Assembly (NCBI RefSeq): GCF_001953865.1
Contig: NZ_MQUQ01000017.1
Coordinates: 243,155-307,154, forward strand
Reading direction: 5' to 3'
Length of the DNA stretch: 64,000 nucleotides
DNA from: Amycolatopsis coloradensis
GTDB lineage: Bacteria; Actinomycetota; Actinomycetes; Mycobacteriales; Pseudonocardiaceae
This document shows positions 8,588 through 17,326 of this stretch, one piece after another. The stretch's first letter is position 1. Every line of letters starts with the position of its first letter. Both the position numbers and the translations under genes were made by a program. Under the pieces are notes generated by a model. It worked only from the letters and a program-made list of their open reading frames with translations. It was not told the DNA's origin and did not search any database.

Positions 8588-8881
8588 ATGTCCAGATGGC
8601 GAACCACCAGTAGGAGCAACACCGCCGTGCGCGTCATCACCGCTGTCGGCGCGCTGTTCGCTTTCATCGAACTGCTGTACATGGTCATGGTCCTCGCGGG
8701 TGCCAACGCGGGCAACGGTTTCTTCATCTTCATCCAGGCGCTGGCGAAGCCGCTGGCATTGTTCTGGCCGGGACTCTTCCCGGTGAGTGACCCGAATCTC
8801 GCGGTCATCCTCGACTACGGTCTGGCCGCGGCGTTCTGGGTGATCCTGGCGGGTGTGATCGCCCGTTTCGCGGCCCGCTGA
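8588..8881 (+). CDS. Small integral membrane protein, unknown function
   Basis: A 97-residue protein with three hydrophobic segments (ITAVGALFAFIELLYMVMVLAG; FFIFIQALAKPLALFWPGLF; VILDYGLAAAFWVILAGVIA) and an Arg/Ser-rich N-terminus. No family recognised. The ATG at 8588 was preferred over an in-frame GTG at 8516, because the extra 24 residues are not hydrophobic and abut the previous stop. Confidence 0.65.
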   Translation: MSRWRTTSRSNTAVRVITAVGALFAFIELLYMVMVLAGANAGNGFFIFIQALAKPLALFWPGLFPVSDPNLAVILDYGLAAAFWVILAGVIARFAAR

Positions 8882-8926
8882 CCCCCTGCGGCGGCGATCG
8901 GCGTCCCGTTCGGCGACACTGGTCGG

Positions 8927-9721
8927 ATGAGCGAAGGCAGATGGTTCGAGCTGAACCCCCTTCCCGAGCTGTTCGGCTTGGCCGCCGCCGGGCGGGCGCT
9001 GCTGCCGAACGTGCCCGTGACCCCGGCCGCGGTACTGAAGACCGTGACCGAACAGCTGGTCGGGCGGCGGCTGACGGCGAAGGTGGACGGGCACGACGTC
9101 GGGCTCACCCTGACTGAACTCGACTACCAGGCCGACAGCCTCAGCCTGGCCGCCACCGGCCGGATCGGCGACGTCCGCCTCGTCGTGGAGGACGTCGACT
9201 GGCCGGAGACCCCGCTGAGCCGCGTCACCGTGCTGGCGTCGAACGTCCGGCTCCGCTCGCTGCCCTCCCCCGCCGCCATCCCCGAACAGGTGAAGATGGC
9301 GATCCGGGTGGCCCCCGAAATCCTGCGCGCACGCGTGGCCGAGGTCCGGCCCGGCATCATCGTGACCCCCGGCGAGGACGGGCACTTCCACGTCCGCTGG
9401 GAAAAGCGGCCCCGCTGGGGGCATCTAGTCCTGGAGTCCACAGTGGAGGACGAAGCGGTCGCCCTCCGGCCGATGGCCGTCCACATCGGACGACACCGGT
9501 TCGGCCCGCCGTCCCGCCTCAAGCCGATCGTGCTGCCCATGCCGGAACTCCCGCGAGGCATCCGGCTCACCGCGGTCGAAGCACACGACGGCCACCTCGT
9601 CCTGCACGCGCTGGCCGAGGAATGGCCGGAAAAGCTGTCCACCATCCCGCTCGGCGACCTGCTGGGCTGGGTGACGACGGCGGTCACCACGCTGACCCTG
9701 CCGAAACTCGGCGGCCGATAG
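8927..9721 (+). CDS. DUF2993 (LmeA-like) lipid-binding protein
   Basis: A 264-residue protein without a clear signal peptide. Alternating beta-rich segments (TAKVDGHDVGLTLTELDYQ, LSLAATGRIGDVRLVVEDVDW, RVTVLASNVRLRSLP) suggest the elongated DUF2993 fold found in mycobacterial LmeA phospholipid-binding proteins. This is a fold-level guess from the pattern of short strands and the repeated V-x-A-x-(D/N)-V signature. It ends 30 bases before the convergent secreted-protein gene. Confidence 0.55.
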   Translation: MSEGRWFELNPLPELFGLAAAGRALLPNVPVTPAAVLKTVTEQLVGRRLTAKVDGHDVGLTLTELDYQADSLSLAATGRIGDVRLVVEDVDWPETPLSRVTVLASNVRLRSLPSPAAIPEQVKMAIRVAPEILRARVAEVRPGIIVTPGEDGHFHVRWEKRPRWGHLVLESTVEDEAVALRPMAVHIGRHRFGPPSRLKPIVLPMPELPRGIRLTAVEAHDGHLVLHALAEEWPEKLSTIPLGDLLGWVTTAVTTLTLPKLGGR

Positions 9722-9751
9722 TCACGCGGTGACCATCGGCCGCCGAACGGA

Positions 9752-10843
9752 TCAGCTGTGCAGCGATCCCTCCGCGACGCGCACCGGGGGCGCGGTCGCC
9801 GCGGCGCTTTCCGCCTGCGTTCCGGCGGAGGAACGCACCAGGCCCGCCGACTTCCCGCAGACCTTCTTCTTCTCGTCCGAGGTCATCTTCTTGCCGACTG
9901 TCCTGGTCTGGCCGACGACGCCGGGAGCCGGGCCCTCACCACTGAAGTTCCAGACGTACCACTGGTGGTGTCCCCATTTGCGCTTGTCGTACCACATGTC
10001 GTACGAGCCGCTGGCCACCTTCATCACCGGCGAGCGGTCCAGACCCGCCCAATAGCCGGGGTTGACCTCGATCCGGGTCTCGACGCTCTCGCTGGTCTCC
10101 CAACCCCATTCCTGGCCCCACGTGCGCTTGTACGCGACCGACCAGTCGACGAGGAACTGGAAGCCCGCGCTGACGCTGATCTCGTTCGAGACCGTGTTCT
10201 TCCCGCTGCGGGTGTCCCGCTTGCCGATGACCTGGGTGATCTTGTTGGAGCTGCAGTTGAACACCGTGTCCACGCGGCCCCAGTCGCCGTGGAAGTCCTG
10301 GCCGCGCTGGTCGACGTGCGCGTTGCAGGCCTTGGTGGCCCGGCCGCAGTCCTTGAGCAATTCGGCGCGGGAGGGTCCGCGTGAATACACCACCGAGCTG
10401 CCGAGGTCGTTCATGTTCGACCCGTAGTTGCCGCTGTCGTTGGCGTACCACTCCTGGCTGGCGCCCTGGTATTCGGCGGCGGAGTACATCGTGATGTAGC
10501 AGTTGTTGAAGGTCTGGAAGGAAGAGATCTTGTCGTTCCAGCCGCCGAGGAAGCCGATGGTCTGGTTGGTCCCCTCCACGCACGGCGACCCGGTGACGGC
10601 GACGCTCGCGCCGCCGAAGTTCGCGTGTTCGTACAGCACGCTGATCACCGTGGCGGAGACACCCACCTTGCCCGCCGACGCCGCGGCGAGCGATTCACCG
10701 ACGCTGCCGAAGCACCGGAACGCTCCGCTCGCCGAGTCGGCGACGCAGTGGTCGCCGCGCTGCTCGGCGCTCGCCGGGACACCTCCGGCGAGGCATACCA
10801 TCACCGCGGCCAGCACGGCCGCCCCAAGTCTGTACTTACGCAC
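9752..10843 (-). CDS. Secreted protein with beta/gamma-crystallin-like (inhibitor I36) domain
   Basis: A 363-residue exported protein: a Sec signal peptide (KYRLGAAVLAAVMVCLAGG, cleavage after ASA) is followed by a Cys-paired domain. Residues 70-155 (YEHANFGGASVAV, CYITMYSAAEYQGASQEWY, GNYGSNMNDLGSSVVYS) have the Greek-key pattern of actinobacterial beta/gamma-crystallin or peptidase-inhibitor-I36 domains. The following 200 residues are rich in Trp/Tyr and Ser/Thr (SAGFQFLVDWSVAYKRTWGQ), which recalls aerolysin-like beta-hairpin proteins, but this is weak. The GTG start is preceded by GGAG. Monocistronic and convergent with the gene upstream. Confidence 0.7.
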   Translation of the reverse strand: MRKYRLGAAVLAAVMVCLAGGVPASAEQRGDHCVADSASGAFRCFGSVGESLAAASAGKVGVSATVISVLYEHANFGGASVAVTGSPCVEGTNQTIGFLGGWNDKISSFQTFNNCYITMYSAAEYQGASQEWYANDSGNYGSNMNDLGSSVVYSRGPSRAELLKDCGRATKACNAHVDQRGQDFHGDWGRVDTVFNCSSNKITQVIGKRDTRSGKNTVSNEISVSAGFQFLVDWSVAYKRTWGQEWGWETSESVETRIEVNPGYWAGLDRSPVMKVASGSYDMWYDKRKWGHHQWYVWNFSGEGPAPGVVGQTRTVGKKMTSDEKKKVCGKSAGLVRSSAGTQAESAAATAPPVRVAEGSLHS

Positions 10844-10977
10844 GCCTGAACTCCCTAGGAGAGACGGAATCCGACCACGACCGGATCGGCGTCACTCAGT
10901 CCAGCGCAGGAAACCCGGCTTGCCCACGCAGAACGACCGGCAGACTGGTTCCCGCTTTCCGCTGATCGGGACCCGCC

Positions 10978-11571
10978 TCAGGCCTCGCCCCGCTCCCGCA
11001 GGTATCGCGTGTGATCGGCCGACTGGTTGACGTCGCCGGCGTAGAACCGTTCCGCGACCCGGTGTGCTTCGGTCTCCAGCAGTTCCAGCTGTGCGAGGAG
11101 TTCGTCGGACGCGCTCGGTTCGCCACTGGCCCGCCGTTTGGCGGCGAACCACCACGGCAGGTTGAGGTAGGTCTGCACGGAAAGCGGCAGATCCGTCCGC
11201 GCCAGCCTGGTGACGGCGTGCTGGACGTCCGGATCGCCGGACAGCCGATCCGGCCGTGAGAGCAGGTCGTCGAGCACCTCGGTGATCCGCCGCACACTGT
11301 CCACAGAGGATTCCGGCATCCGCTGCGCGTGCGCGGTCACCTTGTCCACCAACGAGACGAGGTCCGTCCGGAGCTGCCCGGCCTCGGCGACGGCGTCCAC
11401 CGGCACCAGGCGGACCCGTTCGGGCGGCGCGAGCAGGGCGAAGACCCCGTACAACCCGGCGACGACCACCGGCCACAGCCCGCCGACGACTCCGGTCAGG
11501 TACAGCGCGAGCCCGATCAGCCCGCCGACGCAGCCGGCGAGGTTCTTCGTGGAGCCGAGGTACCGGATCAT
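10978..11571 (-). CDS. Membrane-anchored protein of the TelA/VWA operon
   Basis: A 197-residue protein with two N-terminal membrane helices (CVGGLIGLALYLTGVVGG and LWPVVVAGLYGVFALLAPP) followed by a charged, helical cytoplasmic domain (LRTDLVSLVDKVTAHAQRMPE). It is the last gene of a four-gene minus-strand operon; its ATG overlaps the stop of the VWA lipoprotein gene. No enzymatic motif is visible. The association suggests a membrane partner for TelA. Confidence 0.75.
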   Translation of the reverse strand: MIRYLGSTKNLAGCVGGLIGLALYLTGVVGGLWPVVVAGLYGVFALLAPPERVRLVPVDAVAEAGQLRTDLVSLVDKVTAHAQRMPESSVDSVRRITEVLDDLLSRPDRLSGDPDVQHAVTRLARTDLPLSVQTYLNLPWWFAAKRRASGEPSASDELLAQLELLETEAHRVAERFYAGDVNQSADHTRYLRERGEA

Positions 11572-13193
11572 TGGTACCCGCGGATTTCCTGGAACACCTT
11601 GGGCAGCACGTCACCGCGTGCGTCGAACACGGTGCCGCCGGTGCGTTTCGCGACCTCGCCGAGTTCGGCGGAGTCGCCCTCGCCGAAGATCACGGTGAAC
11701 ACCGGGACCTGCCGCATCGCCTCCGGCAGCGCCGGGAACTTCCGCTGGAAGTCCTCGAACGTGGACCCGCTCGCGTTCTCCCCGTCGGTCATCAGCACGA
11801 TCGAGGTGAACCGGTCGGGGTCCCGCGCGACCAGCGGGCCCATGATGCTGTACGCCCGTTCGAGGCTGTCGTAGATCGCCGTGCCGCCGTTCGCGTCGAG
11901 GCCCTCCGCGAAGCGCTTGATCTTGTCCAACGCGGGCTGGGGATCGCCTTCCGGCACCGCGAAGGTTTCCGGGCTGCGGGGGACGGTGTCGAACGGCAGC
12001 ATCGTGACCTCTTCACGGCTGCGGAACCGGCGGTACCTTCCGGTCAGCGAGCCGTCGGCCCCGGTCAGCCCGATCAGCGCGGTGCGCAGGGATTCGATCC
12101 GGTCACCCGCCATCGAACCGGAGGTGTCGAGCACGTACAGCGTCCGCGACGGGCGCCGGATCTTGTCGAAGTAGGCGCCCAGCAGGGCGTCGACGGCCTG
12201 CTGAGTCGCGGGGAACGGCAGTTCCACCAGGTCCTTCCGTGCGAACTGCTGTCCTAAGTGGACTCCGGGGACGACGGGCCGCCGCTGCGTGGTCTCCATG
12301 ATCTTCCGCTGCGTGTCCGGTGTCCGGAGCCGCTCGGCGAGCTTGCGGTGCGCGTCCCGCGCGTCGGAATTCGCGCTCTGTACCAACGTCAGCGGATAGT
12401 CGGCGGTGACCACGCCATCGGAGGGGTACACCAGTGTCAGCGGTTCGGGGAGCTTGCCGCTCGCGTTCATCGACAGCAGGACGGATTCGTAGTTGATCAG
12501 GCCGTCGACCTTCTTGCCGGGATCCGCCCCGGTCGCGCGCCGTCGGTAGGCCTCGGAAAGCCAGCCGGACGAACCGGCCGACATCGCCTGCGCGCTGAAG
12601 AACTCGGTCAGTTTCGGGGTGACGGAAACGATCTGCTGCGCGTCGATCGCGTTTCCGGCACCCGCGAGCGCCGCTGCGACCCCGACGAGTGCCGAGAAGC
12701 CGGAGTTCGACGCCGACGGATCGGTCATACCGTAGGTGAAAGCCTTCTTCCCGGCCTGCTCGGCGATCTCGGCCCAGCCCACCGGTCGCCCGGCCCAGCC
12801 GAGGCGTTGCGCCGCGGACGTGGAAAGCCCGAGCACCACCGGCGAGCTCATGATCTTCACCTGCTCACCCAGCCGCTTCGCCGCTTCGGGAACCGCCGCG
12901 GGGTAACGGTTCGACGAGAACCAGACGGCGTCGTACTGGCCGTCCACCTTCCCGCTCGAGAGCGATTCGGTGCCTTCCAGCGTCCCGGTGAACTGGAACT
13001 TGACCTTGACCCCGGTCGCCGCCGCTTCCTGTTCCAGCAACGGCTGCATGTCCGCGAGTTCACTGCCCGCGAGCACCCGCAGTGTGCCCGGTTCGGCCTC
13101 CCCCAGGATCCGCGTGTCGCCTTCGCTCGCGTCACAGGAAACCAGCGACAACGCGCAGATCGCGCTGATCGCCGAAACCGCCCAGCGTTTCAC
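11568..13193 (-). CDS. Lipoprotein: solute-binding-like domain fused to a VWA domain
   Basis: A 541-residue lipoprotein with lipobox LVSC (Cys20). Residues 35-320 resemble a periplasmic solute-binding protein (TLRVLAGSELADMQPLLEQ, YDAVWFSSNRYP, PVVLGLSTSAAQRLGW). Residues about 345-541 form a von Willebrand A domain with a complete MIDAS: LDTSGSMAG, a Thr in NGGTAIYDS and MTDGEN. VWA domains bind partner proteins through a divalent metal. It overlaps TelA upstream (ATGA) and the membrane protein downstream (ATGA). The whole would act at the outer face of the cell membrane. Confidence 0.85.
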   Translation of the reverse strand: MKRWAVSAISAICALSLVSCDASEGDTRILGEAEPGTLRVLAGSELADMQPLLEQEAAATGVKVKFQFTGTLEGTESLSSGKVDGQYDAVWFSSNRYPAAVPEAAKRLGEQVKIMSSPVVLGLSTSAAQRLGWAGRPVGWAEIAEQAGKKAFTYGMTDPSASNSGFSALVGVAAALAGAGNAIDAQQIVSVTPKLTEFFSAQAMSAGSSGWLSEAYRRRATGADPGKKVDGLINYESVLLSMNASGKLPEPLTLVYPSDGVVTADYPLTLVQSANSDARDAHRKLAERLRTPDTQRKIMETTQRRPVVPGVHLGQQFARKDLVELPFPATQQAVDALLGAYFDKIRRPSRTLYVLDTSGSMAGDRIESLRTALIGLTGADGSLTGRYRRFRSREEVTMLPFDTVPRSPETFAVPEGDPQPALDKIKRFAEGLDANGGTAIYDSLERAYSIMGPLVARDPDRFTSIVLMTDGENASGSTFEDFQRKFPALPEAMRQVPVFTVIFGEGDSAELGEVAKRTGGTVFDARGDVLPKVFQEIRGYQ

Positions 13194-14356
13194 GATGCCC
13201 CCTCGGCCGTCGCCGTCTCGTGAGACCGGCGCAGATGGTCCTCGGCCCGCCGGATCTCGCCGGACAACGCCTCCACGGTCGCCGCCATCGTCGAGACGGC
13301 CCCCGCCTTGAACTCGTCGATCGCGTCGATACTGCGGTAGATCCGCTCGAACGACTCGCGGATCGTCGCCACCGCCACCGCCGGATCGCTGCCCGCGCGG
13401 TGGATCTCGGCGCTGTGCAGTTCCAGCATCCCGGCGTTGGCCCGGATCAGCCCGTCGGTGGTGGACCGCACGGCCTGGATCTCGTCGAGGACGTCACGCT
13501 GACCGGCGAGCGCGCCACTCACCAGCAGCGCGACCCGCAGCGCCGCGACCGTGGTCGACACCGCCCGCTCGATCCCCCTGATCAGCTCGTCGTTGTTGCG
13601 CCGCACCAGATCCAGCGCCAGATAGCCTTGCGCGCTGACCGCGAGCTGGGTCAGCAGATCCTGGTGCCGCTGCCGGATCGGGTGCAGCGCGTCGGCCCGC
13701 AGGGACTTGGCCCGCGCGGGATCGGTGAAGTCGAAGATCCCCGCCTGGCGGTCGATCGCCGTGTCGACGGCCTCGGCGAACGCGGCCGCCTCGGACAGCT
13801 TGCCGAGCGTCCCCCACAGCCGTTCCCGCTCGCCCTTGAGCGCGGCGTTGTCGCGGCGCAGCACGTCCTGCCGCGCACGCAAGTCCAAGACCAGCGCGTT
13901 CACCGGTTCGCCGGCCGCGCGATAACGGTCCAGCGCCTTCTTCGCGCTGCCCGCGACCGGGATCAGTCCCATCAGCTTGCGGCCGGTGATCGGCAGTTTC
14001 GCCGGGTCGATCTCCGCGACGGCCCGCCGCAATCCGGCCAGGCTCACCGTCGCTTGTTGTTGCGGCGACGAGATTTCCCCGCGAGTCCCGGCGAGCGCCC
14101 GCGTCGACCGGTCGAGCAGTGCCCCCGCGACCGACGCCGCCGCACGCATGTCGGACTCGCCGACCGCGAGCAGTTCGTCCAGGACGCGGGTGAACTCCGG
14201 CGATCGGACGTCGAGCGCTTCGAGCCGCGCGGCGAAACTCTCGGCGCGCTTCGCGAACTCGGCGTGCACCTCAGGGCCGAGGGTGACCAGCCCGGCGGCC
14301 CGCTCGGCCGGGATCGCCTCCACCGGTTCGGGGGGAGTGAGGGTGAAATCGTCCAT
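13190..14356 (-). CDS. telA: TelA-family protein (toxic anion resistance)
   Basis: A 388-residue, almost entirely helical protein matching the TelA/KlaA family (LITGRKLMGLIPVAGSAKKALDRY-type core, here LPITGRKLMGLIPVAGSAKK; then LYLD-like YLALDLVRRNNDELIRGIERA, typical of the C-terminal half). TelA homologues are linked to tellurite or envelope-stress phenotypes in Gram-positives; the mechanism is unknown. It lies between two solute-binding-like proteins, with ATGA overlaps on both sides, so the four products are probably made in fixed ratio. Confidence 0.88.
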   Translation of the reverse strand: MDDFTLTPPEPVEAIPAERAAGLVTLGPEVHAEFAKRAESFAARLEALDVRSPEFTRVLDELLAVGESDMRAAASVAGALLDRSTRALAGTRGEISSPQQQATVSLAGLRRAVAEIDPAKLPITGRKLMGLIPVAGSAKKALDRYRAAGEPVNALVLDLRARQDVLRRDNAALKGERERLWGTLGKLSEAAAFAEAVDTAIDRQAGIFDFTDPARAKSLRADALHPIRQRHQDLLTQLAVSAQGYLALDLVRRNNDELIRGIERAVSTTVAALRVALLVSGALAGQRDVLDEIQAVRSTTDGLIRANAGMLELHSAEIHRAGSDPAVAVATIRESFERIYRSIDAIDEFKAGAVSTMAATVEALSGEIRRAEDHLRRSHETATAEGAS

Positions 14357-15453
14357 CAGTACTGCTTCTTCACGGCGTCGAGCAGGCGCTCCAGGGTTTC
14401 GAACGACGGCGGTTCGACGGCGTCCACCAGATCGGCGGGCACCGGCGCCTTGGCCGCGGCGACGACGTCGGCGAACAACCGGGGGTCGCCGGTGCGGAAA
14501 CCGAAGGTGGCGGCGAGTTTCCCCAGCTCCGGGTCGGTCGCGAGCAGCCTGCCCACCTGGTCTCCTGCGGGCTTCAGCGGGACCAGCGTGTGCTTCGAGT
14601 ACACCGTCGGCGCGGTGTAGAGCAGGCGCATGTCGGGCCGGATCGAGCCGTCCGCGCGCACCAGCCTGTCGACGAACTGCGACTCGTAGATCAGCGCCAT
14701 CGGCGTCTTGCCCATCCCCGCGGCGAGGTAGTCCTCGAACGGGCCTTCGGTGCTGTTCTGCGTGTACCCCTGGTCGATGAACAGCTTCGACACCCCGGGC
14801 AGCACCTTCGCCTCGGCTTCCGGTGTGCTGACCACGTTGTTCCCGTTGGCGACGAAGGAAACGATCGACAGGTACATCGCCGCCGAGTTCGATTCACGCG
14901 GATCCGTGGTCGTGACCAGCACGTTCTTGCGGGCCGGGAACGCGGTGTTGCCGGGAAGCTGGTCCCAGCGCGTGCCCTTCTGCGTGAGTTCGAGGTACTT
15001 CGCGATGTCGAGCACCTGGTAGTCCCCGGCGCCCTTGCGCACGATCCCGTTGGCGCTCAAGAGGTTCACGATCGGCTCGAAGGTCGCGATCGCCATCGGC
15101 GACTGGAACGGCGTGTGGACGCCGGTCACCTTGTGGTCACGCTGGATCCGCTGTGCGGCGGGCGACGAGGACGGGAACGCGAACTCGTACTCGCCGAGGT
15201 CCATGCTCGCGATCTGCCGCGAGCCCGCGGTGTCGACCTCCACCTTCAGCCCGTGCTTGGCGAAGGCGTCCGCCACCCGCTTGTCGGCGAAGAACGCCAG
15301 TTTCTCCGAGCCGATGACCCCACGCACCGTGGTCAGATCGGTACCCTGCGCGGTGTCGTCGTCACCGCCCGGGCCCCACACGATCACGGCCACCACGGCC
15401 AGCAGCAGCACCACAGCCAGGCCGATCGACAGACGGCGTTTCACCGACCCCAC
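14356..15453 (-). CDS. Membrane-anchored solute-binding-like protein
   Basis: A 365-residue protein with one N-terminal membrane helix (LSIGLAVVLLLAVVAVIVWG) and a type II solute-binding-like ectodomain: VIGSEKLAFFADKRVADAF, VDTAGSRQIASMDLGEYEF, AFPSSSPAAQRI, YLSIVSFVANGNNVV. No ABC permease or ATPase is encoded nearby, so it may be a sensor or docking domain and not a transporter part. It is the first gene of the TelA operon. A DxEN-type ligand motif is not obvious. Confidence 0.78.
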   Translation of the reverse strand: MGSVKRRLSIGLAVVLLLAVVAVIVWGPGGDDDTAQGTDLTTVRGVIGSEKLAFFADKRVADAFAKHGLKVEVDTAGSRQIASMDLGEYEFAFPSSSPAAQRIQRDHKVTGVHTPFQSPMAIATFEPIVNLLSANGIVRKGAGDYQVLDIAKYLELTQKGTRWDQLPGNTAFPARKNVLVTTTDPRESNSAAMYLSIVSFVANGNNVVSTPEAEAKVLPGVSKLFIDQGYTQNSTEGPFEDYLAAGMGKTPMALIYESQFVDRLVRADGSIRPDMRLLYTAPTVYSKHTLVPLKPAGDQVGRLLATDPELGKLAATFGFRTGDPRLFADVVAAAKAPVPADLVDAVEPPSFETLERLLDAVKKQY

Positions 15454-15820
15454 CCCCCTCGTTCACAGGCCCGATCCTTCAGCCCGTTCACCTCTTTTGA
15501 CGCGCGGGCGAGCCATTTCGAAGTGAACGGTCCATGAACGGCAGACGTCGTCAGATCCTGACGAAATGGTGAGACAGAAGGAAACCGGCGCGGTTGGCGG
15601 GACATCTCGGGGTGGGCCCCGTTGTGTCCGCGTGCCGTCCATCCAGTCACGCGAAGCGACTCGGTCCGAGTGGTGAGTGACGATTCGGGTGAGGGCCAAC
15701 AGTGTTCTAGATACCTACGGCGGGTGGAACACTCGCCGGGAGCCTCACCAGTCGCGACGAGGGCGCGTGACGGCCCCTCCCTCGGCTCAGCCGAAGTAAC
15801 TCGACCTTCACACCTTCCGC
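15454..15820. other. Intergenic region upstream of the TelA operon
   Basis: No convincing gene. It must hold the promoter of the minus-strand TelA operon. One short dyad, AGTGTTC (15701-15707) and GAACACT (15727-15733), could be a regulator site, but a 7-base dyad with a 19-base spacer is easily chance. Confidence 0.4.
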
Positions 15821-15879
15821 AAGTACATGAAGGCCCCCTTCCCTGCGCTAGGCGCAAGCAAGGAGGCCTTCATGTACTT
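15821..15879 (-). terminator. 20-bp stem hairpin downstream of the histidine-kinase gene
   Basis: Arms 15821-15840 and 15860-15879 pair over 20 bases with a single mismatch. The loop (15841-15859) carries a smaller nested dyad TGCGC/GCGCA. It lies 25 bases past the stop of the minus-strand kinase gene, so it is a likely terminator, and like the hairpin at 3.5 kb it may be a dispersed palindromic repeat. Confidence 0.65.
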
Positions 15880-15904
15880 CAGACGACTTCGCCCGGCTCC
15901 CCCG

Positions 15905-17326
15905 TCAGATCACGGACTGCTCCGAGACCGGCAGGCAGACGGTGAACCGCGTCTCCCCGGGTGCCGAGTCGACCCGGAGATCGCCCTGGTGCCGTTCGAC
16001 GACGATGCGCCAGGAGATGTCCAGGCCGAGGCCGGTCCCCTGCCCCACCGGTTTCGTGGTGAAGAACGGTTCGAAGATCCGCTGCCGGATCTCCGCCGGG
16101 ATCCCCGGCCCGGTGTCGCCGATCTCGACGTGCACGTTATCGTCCACTTTGGACGTCCGCAGGGTCAGCGAGCCCTCGGAGCCCATGGCACCGAGCGCGT
16201 TGTCGATGATGTTCGTCCAGACCTGGTTCAGTTCGCCCGCGTACGCCGGGATCCTCGGCACCGTCTGGTCGTACTCCTTCACGACACGGATCCCCGGCGC
16301 GATCTTGCCGGCCAGCATGACGAGCGTGGAGTCGAGTCCTTCGTGGACGTCGATCCACTGATGCGGCGCGCGGTCCATTTGCGAGTACTGCTTGGCCTTG
16401 CCGACCAGCACCGAGACGCGCGTCGTCGAATCCTCGATCTCGCCCATCAGCATCTCGGTCTCGAGCGCGTACGCCAGCCAGCGGACGGCGCCGTCGAGAA
16501 AGGTCTCCCCGACCGAGTCGAGCAGCCTGCCCAGATCGGGCACGGTCAGCCCGGCGCGGACGTAGATGTCGGCGAGATCCCAGCCCTGGTCGATGCCGTG
16601 GTCGTCGAACCAGTCGCCGATCTCGTCCTCGCGGTCGGCCTGTTGCATCGCGGTCAGCTTCGGCGCCGACGCGACCTGCTTGACCAGCTGTTCTTGGATC
16701 TCGAGCAGCTGCTCCAGCAGCGTGGGGTCGACGTTCTTCTTCGCCAGCATCGCGAGTTTGTGCCGCATCCCCGCGACGCGCTCCCGCAGCGACGCCGTCG
16801 CCCGGACGGCGGCCGCGGCCGGATTGTTGAGTTCGTGGGTCAACCCGGCGGAAAGCTCGCCGAGCGCGAGCAGCCGCCGCCGTGAGCCGATCACGGTGTC
16901 GCTGTTGCGCCAGCCGAGGTACATGCCCTCCAGCAGATGCGTCGCCATCGGGAACCAGCGGCGGAACTCGGTGGCGAACTCCGCCGCGGGCAGGGTGAGG
17001 AAGGTGAGGTCGCTGACCGCGTGCACCGAACCGCCGTAGGTGTGTTCGGTCTCCTGGTGCACGAAGAACTGGGTCGCGCCGCAGTACGCGCCGCGCTGGT
17101 CGGACCGGATCGTCTCGACCTCGGTACCGCCGACGAGCCGCGTCATCCTCAGCGCGCCGGACAGCAGGACGTAGAAGCAGGTGGCCGGTTCACCCTCGCG
17201 CATGACCGTGGTGCCGCCGTCGTACTGCTCCAGCACGGCGTGTTCGTCGATCCAGTCGAGCTGGTCCTCGCCGAGGTGCTCGAAAAGGAAGAGCCCGCGC
17301 AGTTCCTCCCTGGGCAGAACGCTCAT
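15905..17326 (-). CDS. Sensor histidine kinase with N-terminal cyclic-nucleotide-binding-like domain
   Basis: A 473-residue soluble kinase with no membrane helix. Residues 1-130 form a CRP/cNMP-binding fold (LFLFEHLGEDQLDWI, GEPATCFYVLLSGALRM); the canonical phosphate-binding RxA arginine region is not obvious, so the ligand may not be cAMP. Residues 155-260 hold the dimerisation/phosphoacceptor helix with His164 in LGELSAGLTHELNNPAAAA. Residues 350-473 are the ATPase domain: N box NQVWTNIIDNALGAM, G1 IGDTGPGIP, F box FEPFFTTK, G2 GQGTGLGLDISWRIV. The gene overlaps the stop of the response-regulator/flavoprotein gene (ATGA); the two form a kinase-regulator pair. Confidence 0.9.
   Translation of the reverse strand: MSVLPREELRGLFLFEHLGEDQLDWIDEHAVLEQYDGGTTVMREGEPATCFYVLLSGALRMTRLVGGTEVETIRSDQRGAYCGATQFFVHQETEHTYGGSVHAVSDLTFLTLPAAEFATEFRRWFPMATHLLEGMYLGWRNSDTVIGSRRRLLALGELSAGLTHELNNPAAAAVRATASLRERVAGMRHKLAMLAKKNVDPTLLEQLLEIQEQLVKQVASAPKLTAMQQADREDEIGDWFDDHGIDQGWDLADIYVRAGLTVPDLGRLLDSVGETFLDGAVRWLAYALETEMLMGEIEDSTTRVSVLVGKAKQYSQMDRAPHQWIDVHEGLDSTLVMLAGKIAPGIRVVKEYDQTVPRIPAYAGELNQVWTNIIDNALGAMGSEGSLTLRTSKVDDNVHVEIGDTGPGIPAEIRQRIFEPFFTTKPVGQGTGLGLDISWRIVVERHQGDLRVDSAPGETRFTVCLPVSEQSVI

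Noticed and set aside
15701..15733. AGTGTTC/GAACACT dyad
   Set aside because: A 7-base dyad with a 19-base spacer is expected by chance; listed only in the intergenic note.
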